A DNA stretch of 50,501 nt from assembly GCA_020832925.1 (NCBI GenBank), contig JAJHRF010000009.1, positions 1-50,501 of the forward strand, read 5' to 3'. The notes under the pieces are model-generated. The model saw nothing but the letters and a program-made list of their open reading frames with translations, ran no database searches and had not been told where the DNA came from. Below are positions 25,579 to 34,061 of the stretch, piece by piece. Both the position numbers and the translations under genes were made by a program. Origin of the DNA: Desulfurococcaceae archaeon (GTDB lineage: Archaea; Thermoproteota; Thermoprotei_A; Sulfolobales; Ignisphaeraceae). Within the stretch, counting starts at the first letter, position 1, and each line of letters begins with the position of its first letter.

Positions 25579-25903
25579 ATGGTTTCACGACCTTCTGATT
25601 GGTTTAAACAAGCTCTTAAAGACCTTAATCATGCTGAGAAATCTCTTAAGTTAGGAGACTACAAATGAGGTTGTTCTGCAGCTCATCAAGCAGCTGAAAA
25701 AGTTGTTAAAGCTCTTTACCAGAAACTAGGTCTTGAGGTATGGAGACGTTCTGCCTCTAGACTTCTATAGCCTTCCTGAAGATTTTAAACCTCCGAAAAA
25801 GTTTATCGATATAGCTAAAGAATTAGATAGACATTACATGGCTTCGAGACACCCTAATATCTATCCCGAAGATGCTCTTATGGGCTACTATACCGAAAGC
25901 AAG
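25579..25903 (+). pseudogene. HEPN-domain gene broken by stop, frameshift and IS insertion
   Basis: From ATG 25579, with AAGGGGAT upstream, the frame encodes a HEPN protein. An in-frame TGA at 25666-25668 replaces the conserved Trp of the G-D-Y-x-W-x-C motif. The frame continues with A-H-Q-A-A-E-K-V-V-K-A-L and shifts by +1 near 25740 into a second frame that reads on to Y-Y-T-E-S-K at 25903. The coding sequence resumes at 27440 (A-R-R-V-I-E-Y-T-R-K-I-I-E-L), so the TnpB element 25904-27439 is inserted in it. Joining 25903 to 27440 restores a normal HEPN C-terminus. Confidence 0.8.
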
Positions 25904-25919
25904 GGTTTCCCCGAGGCGA

Positions 25920-27164
25920 TTACTCGTGAATAGCTGTAGATATCTGTGGATATATTTTTCTTGCCCCGGGGTTCCCCGCATTGGGTCGGATTCTCATCCC
26001 CTCATCTACAGAGCTATCAGAGCTCAACATAACCCCCAAGCCCCTCATCCGCTTCAACTTCTCTAAACCTCTCAACGCTATATTCCAAGAAGCTACAACA
26101 TCTCTAGATGTTACCACACCCCCAAGCTCAACGAACCTGTAGTTTATGAACTTAAACTTTTTGCCGTTAGGCGATTTTCTAGATGTTTTTGCTGGATCCA
26201 CATAAACTGTTTTAATTCCGTATACCATTGCCTTATACTCTGCAAATATTTGAACTCTTCTATAACACCACAAGGATTTTTCCCACGATAGTTTGTAACA
26301 ATGTTTGCTATTCTCTTTAAGTTTACCCAGATCCTCAAAAACTATTAATGCTCTATACTCTTTGGCTATCTCTACAAGCTTTTTAGATATTCTGTGGGCT
26401 GAATCTATCAATATGTTTCTAGCTTTGCTGAGCCATCTACCCCTAACCCTTCTAACCCACTTCAGAAACCTCCAAGATTTTGGATACCTCTTCTGAAGTT
26501 CTTCAGCAAGCTTCTTTAGGTGAAGAGCTCTCTTAAGACCTTTAAAAGGTATAACACCTATTGTGATTAGGTTGCCATTTAAATCAATTACTGTGTATGT
26601 AATATTATTGAAGTTTATGTCTACACCCATAACAGCCCTAAAATCAATGGGTTTGACATCTCTGTGAAATGTTATATAGACAAGTATTTTTCCATTCCTA
26701 TAGCTAATCAGTATCTCCCCTGGTCTCCAAGAGCTGTCGAGGTACTTGTCTAGGTAGTTGTACCACTTGAGCTTTAGCTCAACCCACTCATTGTTTAGAA
26801 CAGCTATTCTCAATGTTTTTGCATTAAAGTCTATTTTGTAGTCTAGTGAGTGTATCCTAGCAGTCAACTTCTTTAAAACAGGTTTAGAACCGTTATTCTT
26901 CTTAGTTGCTTCAACAACCTCCTTGGCACGTTTGTAAATCTCTGAAACGTGGTGAGCTCTAAAACCTAGTCTCCTCAACTCACTGTAGAACATTTTATGC
27001 AACTTCTCCTCAGATGGGATATTATCTAAACCCCAAATCCTATTAACTATACATTGAACTACGTCTCTGTACATCTTTATGAATTGAATTAAGAGAGCCT
27101 CACCTCTCTCGGGGGCAACAGCCTCAATCTTTGCGGTTGCTCTAACCCTCATAGAGAGGTTCAT
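25920..27164 (-). CDS. tnpB: TnpB RNA-guided nuclease with degenerate zinc ribbon
   Basis: This 414-residue, full-length TnpB has an N-terminal wedge/REC-like helical part (about 1-175) and a RuvC domain with all three acidic residues: D182 in G-V-D-I-N, E277 in F-E-D-L-G and D355 in S-R-D-V-V-A. The region between them that normally holds a CxxC...CxxC zinc ribbon (about 324-353) reads K-S-P-N-G-K-K ... V-E-L-G-G-V, with no cysteine left. The rest shows no stop or frameshift, so this is probably a natural variant. ATG 27164 or 27152 could be the start. The promoter is the palindrome at 27188-27217. Confidence 0.88.
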   Translation of the reverse strand: MNLSMRVRATAKIEAVAPERGEALLIQFIKMYRDVVQCIVNRIWGLDNIPSEEKLHKMFYSELRRLGFRAHHVSEIYKRAKEVVEATKKNNGSKPVLKKLTARIHSLDYKIDFNAKTLRIAVLNNEWVELKLKWYNYLDKYLDSSWRPGEILISYRNGKILVYITFHRDVKPIDFRAVMGVDINFNNITYTVIDLNGNLITIGVIPFKGLKRALHLKKLAEELQKRYPKSWRFLKWVRRVRGRWLSKARNILIDSAHRISKKLVEIAKEYRALIVFEDLGKLKENSKHCYKLSWEKSLWCYRRVQIFAEYKAMVYGIKTVYVDPAKTSRKSPNGKKFKFINYRFVELGGVVTSRDVVASWNIALRGLEKLKRMRGLGVMLSSDSSVDEGMRIRPNAGNPGARKIYPQISTAIHE

Positions 27165-27187
27165 AGGCTATCACTAATTTTGGATTT

Positions 27188-27217
27188 GGCTAGCAAAATT
27201 TATAAATTTTGCTAGCC
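27188..27217. promoter_or_regulatory. Perfect 30-bp palindrome, bidirectional promoter of tnpB and the 48-residue gene
   Basis: GGCTAGCAAAATTTA and its exact reverse complement meet at 27202/27203, with TTTATAAA at the centre as a TATA box readable in both directions. The centre lies 38 nt from the tnpB ATG and 36 nt from the ATG at 27238, so both genes sit at nearly equal distance. The arms could be bound by a dimeric regulator. All is read directly from the sequence except the regulatory role. Confidence 0.65.
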
Positions 27218-27237
27218 TTTACACTTTTGGTGGTTTC

Positions 27238-27384
27238 ATGAGCACTATCTACGTGTTTGAAGCATCAGTATCGAAGTACTCTGGAAACAGAATAGTTCTA
27301 TACCCACCAAAGGATTACCAGGAGAAGCTCAGGAAGTTCCATGGAAGGAAGGTCAAGGTATTAGTAATCATAGAAAGCGATTAG
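27238..27384 (+). CDS. 48-residue protein carried by the TnpB element (AbrB-like?)
   Basis: This short frame has a GGTGG site 4 nt before the ATG. It encodes a basic, beta-rich peptide with the order V-F-E-A-S-V-S, a central S-G-N-R-I-V-L-Y-P-P and K-V-K-V-L-V-I-I at the end. The layout suggests a small AbrB/SpoVT-like or similar beta-barrel DNA-binding fold. That is a guess from the pattern of alternating strands. It is divergent from tnpB across the palindrome, inside the element. It may regulate tnpB expression or help mobility. Confidence 0.68.
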   Translation: MSTIYVFEASVSKYSGNRIVLYPPKDYQEKLRKFHGRKVKVLVIIESD

Positions 27385-27488
27385 TTCAAGTATTTACAGT
27401 TATTCACAAGTGGTTACAGCTAATGCAAACCCCGCTACGGCTAGGAGAGTAATAGAGTATACGCGTAAGATCATCGAGCTCTATAGAG

Positions 27489-28550
27489 GTAAAGGTCTTC
27501 GCTTTACCTGGTGCTGGTATGACATTACCTCTAAACTTTATTCTCATGGAGTCTCACCCAGATTTAGCTACAACAATTTTTGCTATAGCAAGACCTTTCC
27601 ACGATATACTGAAGGATAGATATACTAAGTGACCTGGGAAAGAACTGTCGCCTAACATCCCTGCACAATTCGTTGGAGGTAAGTTTATGGATGTTGAAGA
27701 ATACGATGAGCTTGCTAAGAACCCTATAGATTTTATCTCTAAGAAAATCATTCCACGAATTTACGAAGCTCTTAAAGATCCTTCATCATCAGAGGCTTAC
27801 GGTGCTTTAATTAAGTTTGGTATAGAGATGGCGAAATTTAGTAGTGTATTTATGGATTTGATGAATAGGTTGAGAGATCTTGGCTATCCTACATATCCTT
27901 CAGGTTTTGGTTACGCACCACTAGACTTCATAGCTGACCACCTCAGACACATAAACTACACACTTATAGATTTATATAGATATTCTGATAAAGTTAGAAA
28001 AGCTTTAGATGCCTTGACGCCTCTAATCATGAAATGGAGCAGAATGACTATTTCAATACCTCCAAACGTTCTTGAGTTATTTGATATTAAGATACCGCTT
28101 GCATTTATACCTCTACACCTTAACGAAATGATTCCACCGAAATTCTTTAGAGAATTCTATTGGGAACCTTTGAAGAAAGTTATTATAGAGCTTGTTAATG
28201 GAGGTGCTATTCCATGGATTTTCTATGAAGGAGATTTTACACCGTTTCTAGAATACATACTTGAGCTACCGAAAGGAAAAACAATAGCATATTTTGAACG
28301 TACAGATCTTAGAAAAGCTAGGAAGATCTTAGGGGATCATGCAATAATCATGGGCGGCATATCACCAGCACACTATATCCATGGAATACCTGAGAAAGTA
28401 TTTAACGAAGTATGTAAACTATTAAACGATGTTAAAGAACCTGGGGGATTCATATTTGCCGGTAGTGGAGTAGCTGGTATACCTGATGAAACAAAACCAG
28501 AAAACCTAAAAATGGCTATCGAAGCAGTTAAGAAATGCGGTGTTTATTAA
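27489..28550 (+). pseudogene. URO-D/methyltransferase-like gene, 5' truncated with a nonsense codon
   Basis: The frame encodes a uroporphyrinogen-decarboxylase-fold protein of the corrinoid methyltransferase type (MtaA/CmuA-like). It begins abruptly in V-K-V-F-A-L-P-G-A-G and hits TGA at 27630-27632 where homologous motifs suggest Trp in K-W-P-G. It then runs open from 27633 to 28550, including a 287-residue frame from ATG 27687. About 100 N-terminal residues are missing; the HEPN fragment abuts it. The large C-terminal part is otherwise undamaged, which suggests recent decay. Translation from ATG 27687 is conceivable but would lack part of the barrel. Confidence 0.72.
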
Positions 28551-28795
28551 CTTTACCAACCTTACCTATTAGAAATGAACTAGCAGTAGTGAAGATAACT
28601 TTAGACTCTTTTTTAATCCAGGCATTGAGCATTGGTATTAGTATCTTAATGTAGAGGTTATTTCATCTCCAAAGCTTCATTTCTTAGCTTTTTAACCCAG
28701 ATCTTCTTGGTATTAAGTTGTTTTCAGCACTATAAATCCTTAGATCTATTCTAGGTTCTAGAATATTTTGATATTTCTAACTTGTTAAATATAAT

Positions 28796-29017
28796 CTAGA
28801 AACTATAATGTTTATCAAGTTCTCTAGCACATCTCAGCAACTCCTCATCAACTTTCCTACTCTTTTAGTAAAGATTTTTAGGAATCTCTCTTACACTATG
28901 ACTCTATGGAGATTCGTTTACATTGTAGAGAAACGCCTTAACAACATTTTCTGTTGCTTGATGAGCCTAGAAAACTATGATACTATACCTCTTCCCTTCA
29001 TGAAGAATCTTAACCAT
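28796..29017 (-). pseudogene. HEPN-domain relic with three stop codons
   Basis: One continuous frame of 74 codons from ATG 29017 reads as a HEPN domain: A-H-Q-A-T-E-N-V-V-K-A-F-L-Y after the first stop, and L-L-R-C-A-R-E-L-D-K-H-Y near the end. It contains TAG, TAG and TAA codons at positions 17, 38 and 51. No frameshift is needed. The second stop replaces a residue that is often Trp or Arg in x-G-H-S. The gene is dead. It is a third HEPN-type sequence between 24 and 29 kb. Confidence 0.72.
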
Positions 29018-29029
29018 GTGTAATGAGAC

Positions 29030-29648
29030 TTCGCCTAGTCATGCCACGGCATTGAGTTCATAGATCAATACTCATATAATAGACTCTACTCCTGCTCTAC
29101 ACCTGTCTGTATTTGTTGTTGGCTTCTTTTTCAGCATACTTCTTGTATGTTAATGCTCTAACAATTGTTGCATATATACGTAGTCTACATGCTTATCTTC
29201 TGTTCCAGTACTCCTTAAGGAATTTTTCCTTGCAAGCTCGAGAAACTTGTCTGCTTCTTCAAGTGTTAGCTCATCTTTTTCGCTTTTCTCAAATAATATT
29301 CTTAGCCTCTCCTACTCCTCCTTGGTTAGCGGATCAATTATTGCAACCCTCGTAATACCTCTAAGCTATTTCACTAATACATCCTTATACTTCTTCTCGA
29401 TAACACTTTCAGTAGATAGAAACTCTATAAAGAACTCCTGGTAACTCATGAAAACCTCAGCTAACCTGTCGAGCTTAGATGAAAACTTCTCGCCAACCTC
29501 ATTAATCCTAGCATCTACATACCCCTTAAGCTCGCCAAACCTCTTATCAACATAATCCTTCAACTCAGCGAATCTTTTATCAACATATAGCTTCAGATTC
29601 TCAAACCTTTCATCTATAAGCTTAAACCTATTATCGATCTCAGAAAAC
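29030..29648 (-). pseudogene. Coiled-coil protein gene, decayed
   Basis: The minus strand encodes heptad-like repeats of the type Y-V-D-K-R-F-x-E-L-K (about 29640-29480), then F-M-S-Y-Q-E-F-F-I-E-F-L. After a TAG in L-V-K-stop at about 29370 comes a helical tail (D-P-L-T-K-E-E, stop, E-R-L-R-I-L-F-E-K ... T-L-E-E-A-D-K-F-L-E-L-A-R-K). A frameshift then leads into another frame (K-F-L-K-E-Y-W-N-R-R). At least three lesions are visible. This resembles coiled-coil proteins of unknown function found in many crenarchaea. The 29366-29563 portion alone remains open. Confidence 0.68.
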
Positions 29649-29821
29649 TTTTACCTATTCAGTAAGCAACATTGTTGTTGTATCGATAACTTCTCTAAGC
29701 ACTAAATACTGATCTCTTAGTTACTGAAGTTCTTGTTGTTACAAGTATGAAGATAAATACTGTTAACGTTGTTATGCTCTATCTCTATGTTCTGAAAATG
29801 TTTAATAGTTTACGAAGAGGA

Positions 29822-30784
29822 TCAGGGTCTTAGTATAGATATCTTCTTTTTTATAGCGTATAGAGCTATTGAGGATACAACTATGTCTGCTGATGAACCT
29901 GGGTTAATGTTTTTCTTTACAAGTTCTTTATCGAATTGCTCTACAATTTCTAAACATTTTTCCCAACTTCTAGAACATATATCTAGTATTTCTCTAGCTT
30001 TCTCCGATACATACAGTGCTATTTCTAGTCCATGCTTCTTCACTATAAGTGTATCTATATCGTTTGAAAGTTGGTAGAGATAGGTTTCTACAACAGCTCT
30101 ATTCCAATCTCTATAGATATTGAGCTTCTTTTCGAGGTAGTAGGAATTTCTAAGAGATCTAGGGTAACCTTCTACAACTTCTCTACACACTATATCGTTT
30201 CTAGAGCTGTAGAGAAGTATATCCCAAAACCTATGGTTACCAGCTCTAAGTCTCTCCCTATACCTTTCATCCCATACACTTGGAAATACATCTGTAACAT
30301 CATCTTTCTTTATATAGCTTGGCGAAGCAATTCTAACAGCGTTGTAGAAATGTATAGAATCTGAAATAGTTGAATATTTTTCCACTAAATCTTTCGCTAG
30401 ATATACAACATTTTCCGGTTTCAAAACATTGCCACTACATAGAGTATAGCCACAAGCTATAGCTAGTGGGTATAGGAGTAGTGTAGATCCTAAACAAGTA
30501 TTACCACCACCAGAAACAGTTCTAGATTCTCTAACAGTTTCCTCTATAAAATCCCCTACAAGAACCTTCGGTTTAAACCCTTCAGCAAGTCTACAACCTC
30601 TCAAAATAGCTCTATACAAATGATGTTCAGCAATAACAGCTGTTACCAGAAAATCTTCGAAGATCGTATCTACGAAATTTCTAAACCTATGAACATTACC
30701 GGGTTTAGGAAAACCAGCAACTTCTAATGCTATAGCTGAGGCAAGTACGTAGGATAAATATCTCAGCTGTTTTTCGTGATTCAT
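29822..30784 (-). CDS. CitG/MdcB-like triphosphoribosyl-dephospho-CoA synthase family protein
   Basis: This 320-residue protein belongs to the CitG family. It shows the K-P-G-N-V-H motif (about 27-32), S-G-G-G-N-T-x-L-G (about 95-103) and the late N-P-G-S-S-A-D motif (about 296-302). The bacterial relatives join a ribosyl triphosphate from ATP to dephospho-CoA for citrate lyase, which is not encoded here. The gene overlaps mptE by 4 nt and is the last of a pterin operon. It therefore more likely transfers a phosphoribosyl group during synthesis of a methanopterin-type cofactor. That role is inferred from context. Confidence 0.82.
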   Translation of the reverse strand: MNHEKQLRYLSYVLASAIALEVAGFPKPGNVHRFRNFVDTIFEDFLVTAVIAEHHLYRAILRGCRLAEGFKPKVLVGDFIEETVRESRTVSGGGNTCLGSTLLLYPLAIACGYTLCSGNVLKPENVVYLAKDLVEKYSTISDSIHFYNAVRIASPSYIKKDDVTDVFPSVWDERYRERLRAGNHRFWDILLYSSRNDIVCREVVEGYPRSLRNSYYLEKKLNIYRDWNRAVVETYLYQLSNDIDTLIVKKHGLEIALYVSEKAREILDICSRSWEKCLEIVEQFDKELVKKNINPGSSADIVVSSIALYAIKKKISILRP

Positions 30785-31584
30785 TGAAGATGTACCTGAT
30801 CTAGATTATCTATTCTTTCTACACATCGAGGAACAGTATCTGAAAGTGTGTACGTCTTAGTTTTTGTATTGCATGCAAGAATAGACACTATTTCGAATGC
30901 TATTGAGAGTTTCACTTTCTTACGCTGAGACGCTACCTCGTTTTTTGTTAACCAAAGTTTTGAATACTTACCTATAATGTTTCCGAAATCCATTCCGGCA
31001 AAAATAATTTTTGAAGGTTTAAAAACGAGAGTTATTGCATAAGCTCTATCACCATCTGTAAACCCACCAAAATTAAGTATAGGATACAAAGGCTCTACCT
31101 GAGTAGTCACAATGAAATCTTTTCTCCCTCTCTTCAACTCCTCGATAAATCTAGTGAATACCTCGATATTATCTCCATGAATATGGATAAAAAGTTTAGA
31201 GCCTTTGCTATAAGAGTAAACAATAGCATCTAAATCGCCATCTAGATCTGTTACAACTATATGAGGTACAACCCCTATCTCTACAAGAGCTTTTGTAGCA
31301 CCATCAGCAGCTACAAGAATAACTTTATCGAGAATACCAGAGGAGCTCAGGAGATTAATATGCTTCTCTAAGCTAGGACCGGCGCCAAAGATTACAACAT
31401 TCCTTCCGGTAATCATAGACTTAAAACAATCTAACGAAGGTTCAATAAAATGAATATACCGATAAGCTAAAAATGTTGCAAATTCATCCATTCTAGTATC
31501 TATACCAAGTTTATCAACAATACCTCTATATATACTCCACCAATCTGCAAAACTTTTGAAAATAGATATAAAGCTTCTCTCCAT
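30781..31584 (-). CDS. mptE: 6-hydroxymethyl-7,8-dihydropterin pyrophosphokinase MptE
   Basis: This 267-residue protein is of the DUF115/MptE family, which activates hydroxymethyl-dihydropterin with ATP before condensation with the aminobenzoate-containing partner. The nucleotide-binding G-A-G-P-S-L (67-72), A-A-D-G-A (92-96) and T-D-L-D-G-D (112-117) are visible. It starts 2 nt after mptG ends and overlaps the CitG-like gene by 4 nt, so the operon is tightly coupled. The family function is known from methanogens; the exact pterin in this organism is not. Confidence 0.88.
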   Translation of the reverse strand: MERSFISIFKSFADWWSIYRGIVDKLGIDTRMDEFATFLAYRYIHFIEPSLDCFKSMITGRNVVIFGAGPSLEKHINLLSSSGILDKVILVAADGATKALVEIGVVPHIVVTDLDGDLDAIVYSYSKGSKLFIHIHGDNIEVFTRFIEELKRGRKDFIVTTQVEPLYPILNFGGFTDGDRAYAITLVFKPSKIIFAGMDFGNIIGKYSKLWLTKNEVASQRKKVKLSIAFEIVSILACNTKTKTYTLSDTVPRCVERIDNLDQVHLQ

Positions 31585-31586
31585 AG

Positions 31587-32573
31587 CTATACCTTCTCCA
31601 TAACTGCTGCAGCTCCTCTATTACGTGCTTTAACAATCATATAATCAACTTCTATACCCTTAGACTCGATATCTCTTAAAACATTCTTCAACACTTTTCT
31701 TGCTAAAAACTTCTCAACAATTCCGTAGACTGTGGGTCCCCAACTACTCTGACCTACCCCTTTTACTCCATGTTCAAGCAAGGACTTGACTATAACTTCA
31801 ACTTCTTCACAACAGAAAACACCTCCTTGATACTTAGAGAAATATTCACCAACTACGAACTGTAATTTTGTTAATGCTTTCCCAAACGTTTCTATATCTT
31901 TCCTCAGTATAGCAGGCACTATGTGTAGAAAAACTAGTTTATAAAGTTCGAATTGTAGATCTTTAGGAAGTTCCGCAGGTTTATCCATAGCTATTCTCTC
32001 ACTAACTTCATCAAATCCTTTTCTCCTCTTCGGTATAAAGACAATAAATCTCCAATTCCTAGGTATAGGTGAACGAAATATTAGCTGTGGAAGATCTTGA
32101 AGAGAGCTAGGGCATAGCACCCTCCTACTCATAGATATATCCCTTCCCGAGTTGACAACGAAACCCCCTTTCTCGAAAACAGATATACCTACACCAGAGT
32201 CTCTACCTCTACACAACTTCACAGCTAACTCTCTTACACTATACCTAAGGTTTAGAAGTTTTGAAACTCCATAAGCTATAGCCATCATTATCTGTGTTGT
32301 AGATCCTAACCCTACATGTCGTGGAATAGACTTTAATACCTCAATACCTACTCCTCGGATATTTAGAACATTTATTGTTTTTTCAACACAATCAGAAATA
32401 TCTTCTCCACTCTTATTTACAACAATAACTCTATCTTCATCAACTCTAAATATTTTCACGATAACCTTAGGCTCTTCTATAGCTACACCAAGATCTCCAT
32501 AGGCTATTCCATCTGTTAGAAAGTTGTAGAAACCCATATGGATTCTAGAAGGAGCTTCTACTATAATACTCAT
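31587..32573 (-). CDS. mptG: Beta-ribofuranosylaminobenzene 5'-phosphate synthase (MptG)
   Basis: This 328-residue GHMP-kinase-fold enzyme has the phosphate-binding P84-R-H-V-G-L-G-S-T-T motif, the G-R-D-S-G-V-G-I segment and the late S-S-W-G-P-T. RFAP synthase condenses 4-hydroxybenzoate or p-aminobenzoate with PRPP, the first committed step toward methanopterin-type arylamine side chains. It is second in the operon, 27 nt after mptA. GGGAAG precedes the ATG. Its presence is the best single sign that a ribosylated methanopterin-type cofactor, not plain folate, is made. Confidence 0.9.
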   Translation of the reverse strand: MSIIVEAPSRIHMGFYNFLTDGIAYGDLGVAIEEPKVIVKIFRVDEDRVIVVNKSGEDISDCVEKTINVLNIRGVGIEVLKSIPRHVGLGSTTQIMMAIAYGVSKLLNLRYSVRELAVKLCRGRDSGVGISVFEKGGFVVNSGRDISMSRRVLCPSSLQDLPQLIFRSPIPRNWRFIVFIPKRRKGFDEVSERIAMDKPAELPKDLQFELYKLVFLHIVPAILRKDIETFGKALTKLQFVVGEYFSKYQGGVFCCEEVEVIVKSLLEHGVKGVGQSSWGPTVYGIVEKFLARKVLKNVLRDIESKGIEVDYMIVKARNRGAAAVMEKV

Positions 32574-32600
32574 AAAGCTTCCCTAAGTGCAAACGATTCT

Positions 32601-33464
32601 CTACTGAGAAAACATTTTATCTAGATTTTCAACTGTTTGAACTATTTTAACAGATAGATTGTACGGATGTATACTTTCATAACTTACCACTTTAACCCCT
32701 ATCTTTGAATCCCTGCTAAGCTTATCCCGAAAAACTCTATACGCTCTATGAATTGTTTCTCTTGCAACATCTTCAGCAAATTTCGGATTACTAAAAGCTT
32801 CTTTAACTAATCTATACTCATCTACACGCTTTAACAATGTTTTCATAGGAGCTGAAAATGATGTTACAACTATATCTAGTAGTTCATCTACATTAACATC
32901 GATCGGTTTTGATGAAGATACGTAGAGAGTTATTGAGGCTCTCTGCATATGTGAAGGAGCATTAATAAGACCTAGTTTCTCTATAAATGCGTAAACCTGT
33001 TGTGCACAAGGACATACTGTTGACCCTTTACCCACCACTTTTAGATAATACTTCTCAAAACCATCTCTACTAACTTCACTAGCTATGATAAGAGTTAGAG
33101 GTGCTGTATCAAAGTTCTTCACATCTTCAAAAGATAACCTAGACGAAGCTTTATAAGAATACTCATGCCTAGCTAGAAGCTCTTTACAAATAATCTTCAG
33201 TTTATACTGTATATCAAGTAAACTTGTATAAGTAAACTTGTTGAAAACATTTAGTAGAGCCTCTATAGATCTAGAGATATGGACTCCTCGAAATCCTTTA
33301 TCTAGATCAGTACACACATCAATTACAGCGAGAGAACACTCAGAATCTTCCCCATTATCTTTACACAATTTAATTCTCAAACCTTTAATACATACATCAT
33401 CAATATGTATAGGGAGGAGAGGTTTAACCCTATGTACATCAGGTAAAGCACTGTTTCTCTCCAT
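32601..33464 (-). CDS. mptA: GTP cyclohydrolase MptA (FolE2 type)
   Basis: This 287-residue protein of the type IB GTP cyclohydrolase/MptA family has R-G-V-H-I-S-R (about 59-65) and the metal-site cysteine region S-T-V-C151-P-C153-A-Q-Q. MptA is iron-dependent and opens the GTP ring to 7,8-dihydro-D-neopterin 2',3'-cyclic phosphate, the first step of archaeal pterin synthesis. It is the first gene of the minus-strand operon and is divergent from mptD, with a 177-bp shared upstream region. The assignment to MptA over plain FolE2 rests on context. Confidence 0.9.
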   Translation of the reverse strand: MERNSALPDVHRVKPLLPIHIDDVCIKGLRIKLCKDNGEDSECSLAVIDVCTDLDKGFRGVHISRSIEALLNVFNKFTYTSLLDIQYKLKIICKELLARHEYSYKASSRLSFEDVKNFDTAPLTLIIASEVSRDGFEKYYLKVVGKGSTVCPCAQQVYAFIEKLGLINAPSHMQRASITLYVSSSKPIDVNVDELLDIVVTSFSAPMKTLLKRVDEYRLVKEAFSNPKFAEDVARETIHRAYRVFRDKLSRDSKIGVKVVSYESIHPYNLSVKIVQTVENLDKMFSQ

Positions 33465-33641
33465 ATACTTACTACACCTTCCCTATAATCTAAGACTTCT
33501 CTGCTTAATTTACTTAACTATGTAAAGAGACTACACTGCGAGTAAATCGCTATGGTGAATTATCGAGATAAGAACTTATTACCTAAAATTAGATAAGCAA
33601 AGTACTATGTACTATATAATAGTATTTTTAGGTGTATCTAA

Positions 33642-34061
33642 ATGGTTGACCCAAGAGATAACGCAGCTAAGTACTTCTCCCCAAATGTTAGCGATAGAGA
33701 GCGTGCAGCCTTTGAGGCTGGTATAGCTTTAGGTATGGTTATACACCAGTTTAGCGGGATTCCTATAAAATTTATCGAGGAAGTCAAACTTTTAGAGAAA
33801 GTTATTGAGTATGCTATAACTTCTCAACCATTCAAAAAGAAAGCCTCTGTAAAGATAAATATTGATATACCTAATAACAGTAATCCATATAGATATACAA
33901 CACTTCGTTCTCACCATCTCGATGTATCTATAGTTGTTGAGTATGGGAAAGCTGTTGTTAAAGCAAAGCTTAGATATATACCTGAGCTCAACTATACATT
34001 AGCATATATAGAGGATATATACGAAAAGAACTCTGATAATAATGAAGAGGATAAGGGATAA
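33642..34061 (+). CDS. mptD: Archaeal dihydroneopterin aldolase MptD
   Basis: This 139-residue protein matches the DUF372/MptD family. It starts with the characteristic A-A-K-Y-F ... R-A-A-F-E-A-G-I-x-L-G region (about 9-32), followed by a H-Q-F/P-I-K-F segment and a beta-rich C-terminal half. MptD releases glycolaldehyde from dihydroneopterin to give hydroxymethyl-dihydropterin, the substrate of MptE. AGGTG lies 7 nt before the ATG. The stop overlaps the start of the next gene by one base, so the two are coupled. Confidence 0.82.
   Translation: MVDPRDNAAKYFSPNVSDRERAAFEAGIALGMVIHQFSGIPIKFIEEVKLLEKVIEYAITSQPFKKKASVKINIDIPNNSNPYRYTTLRSHHLDVSIVVEYGKAVVKAKLRYIPELNYTLAYIEDIYEKNSDNNEEDKG

Larger units (their letters stand above)
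25904..27439 (-). mobile_element. TnpB-only IS605-type element inserted in a HEPN gene
   Basis: The boundaries are deduced from the interrupted HEPN reading frame, which resumes precisely on removal (about 1.54 kb). Near its ends lies a 14-of-16 inverted repeat: ACTCGTGAATAGCTGT (25922-25937) and ACAGTTATTCACAAGT (27396-27411). It carries tnpB (minus strand) and a divergent 48-residue gene (plus strand) but no tnpA, so it would need a transposase in trans. The TnpB end overlaps GC-rich hairpin sequence at about 25965-25985, where a guide RNA scaffold is expected in this family. Confidence 0.72.

Noticed and set aside
27410-27619. Independent 69-residue plus-strand gene
   Set aside because: It joins the HEPN C-terminus to out-of-frame URO-D-like sequence and includes the element end, so it is a chance junction frame.
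25666-27632. Selenocysteine or pyrrolysine recoding at the TGA codons
   Set aside because: The expected residue is Trp, no SECIS-like hairpin is evident, pyrrolysine uses TAG, and both genes carry other damage.
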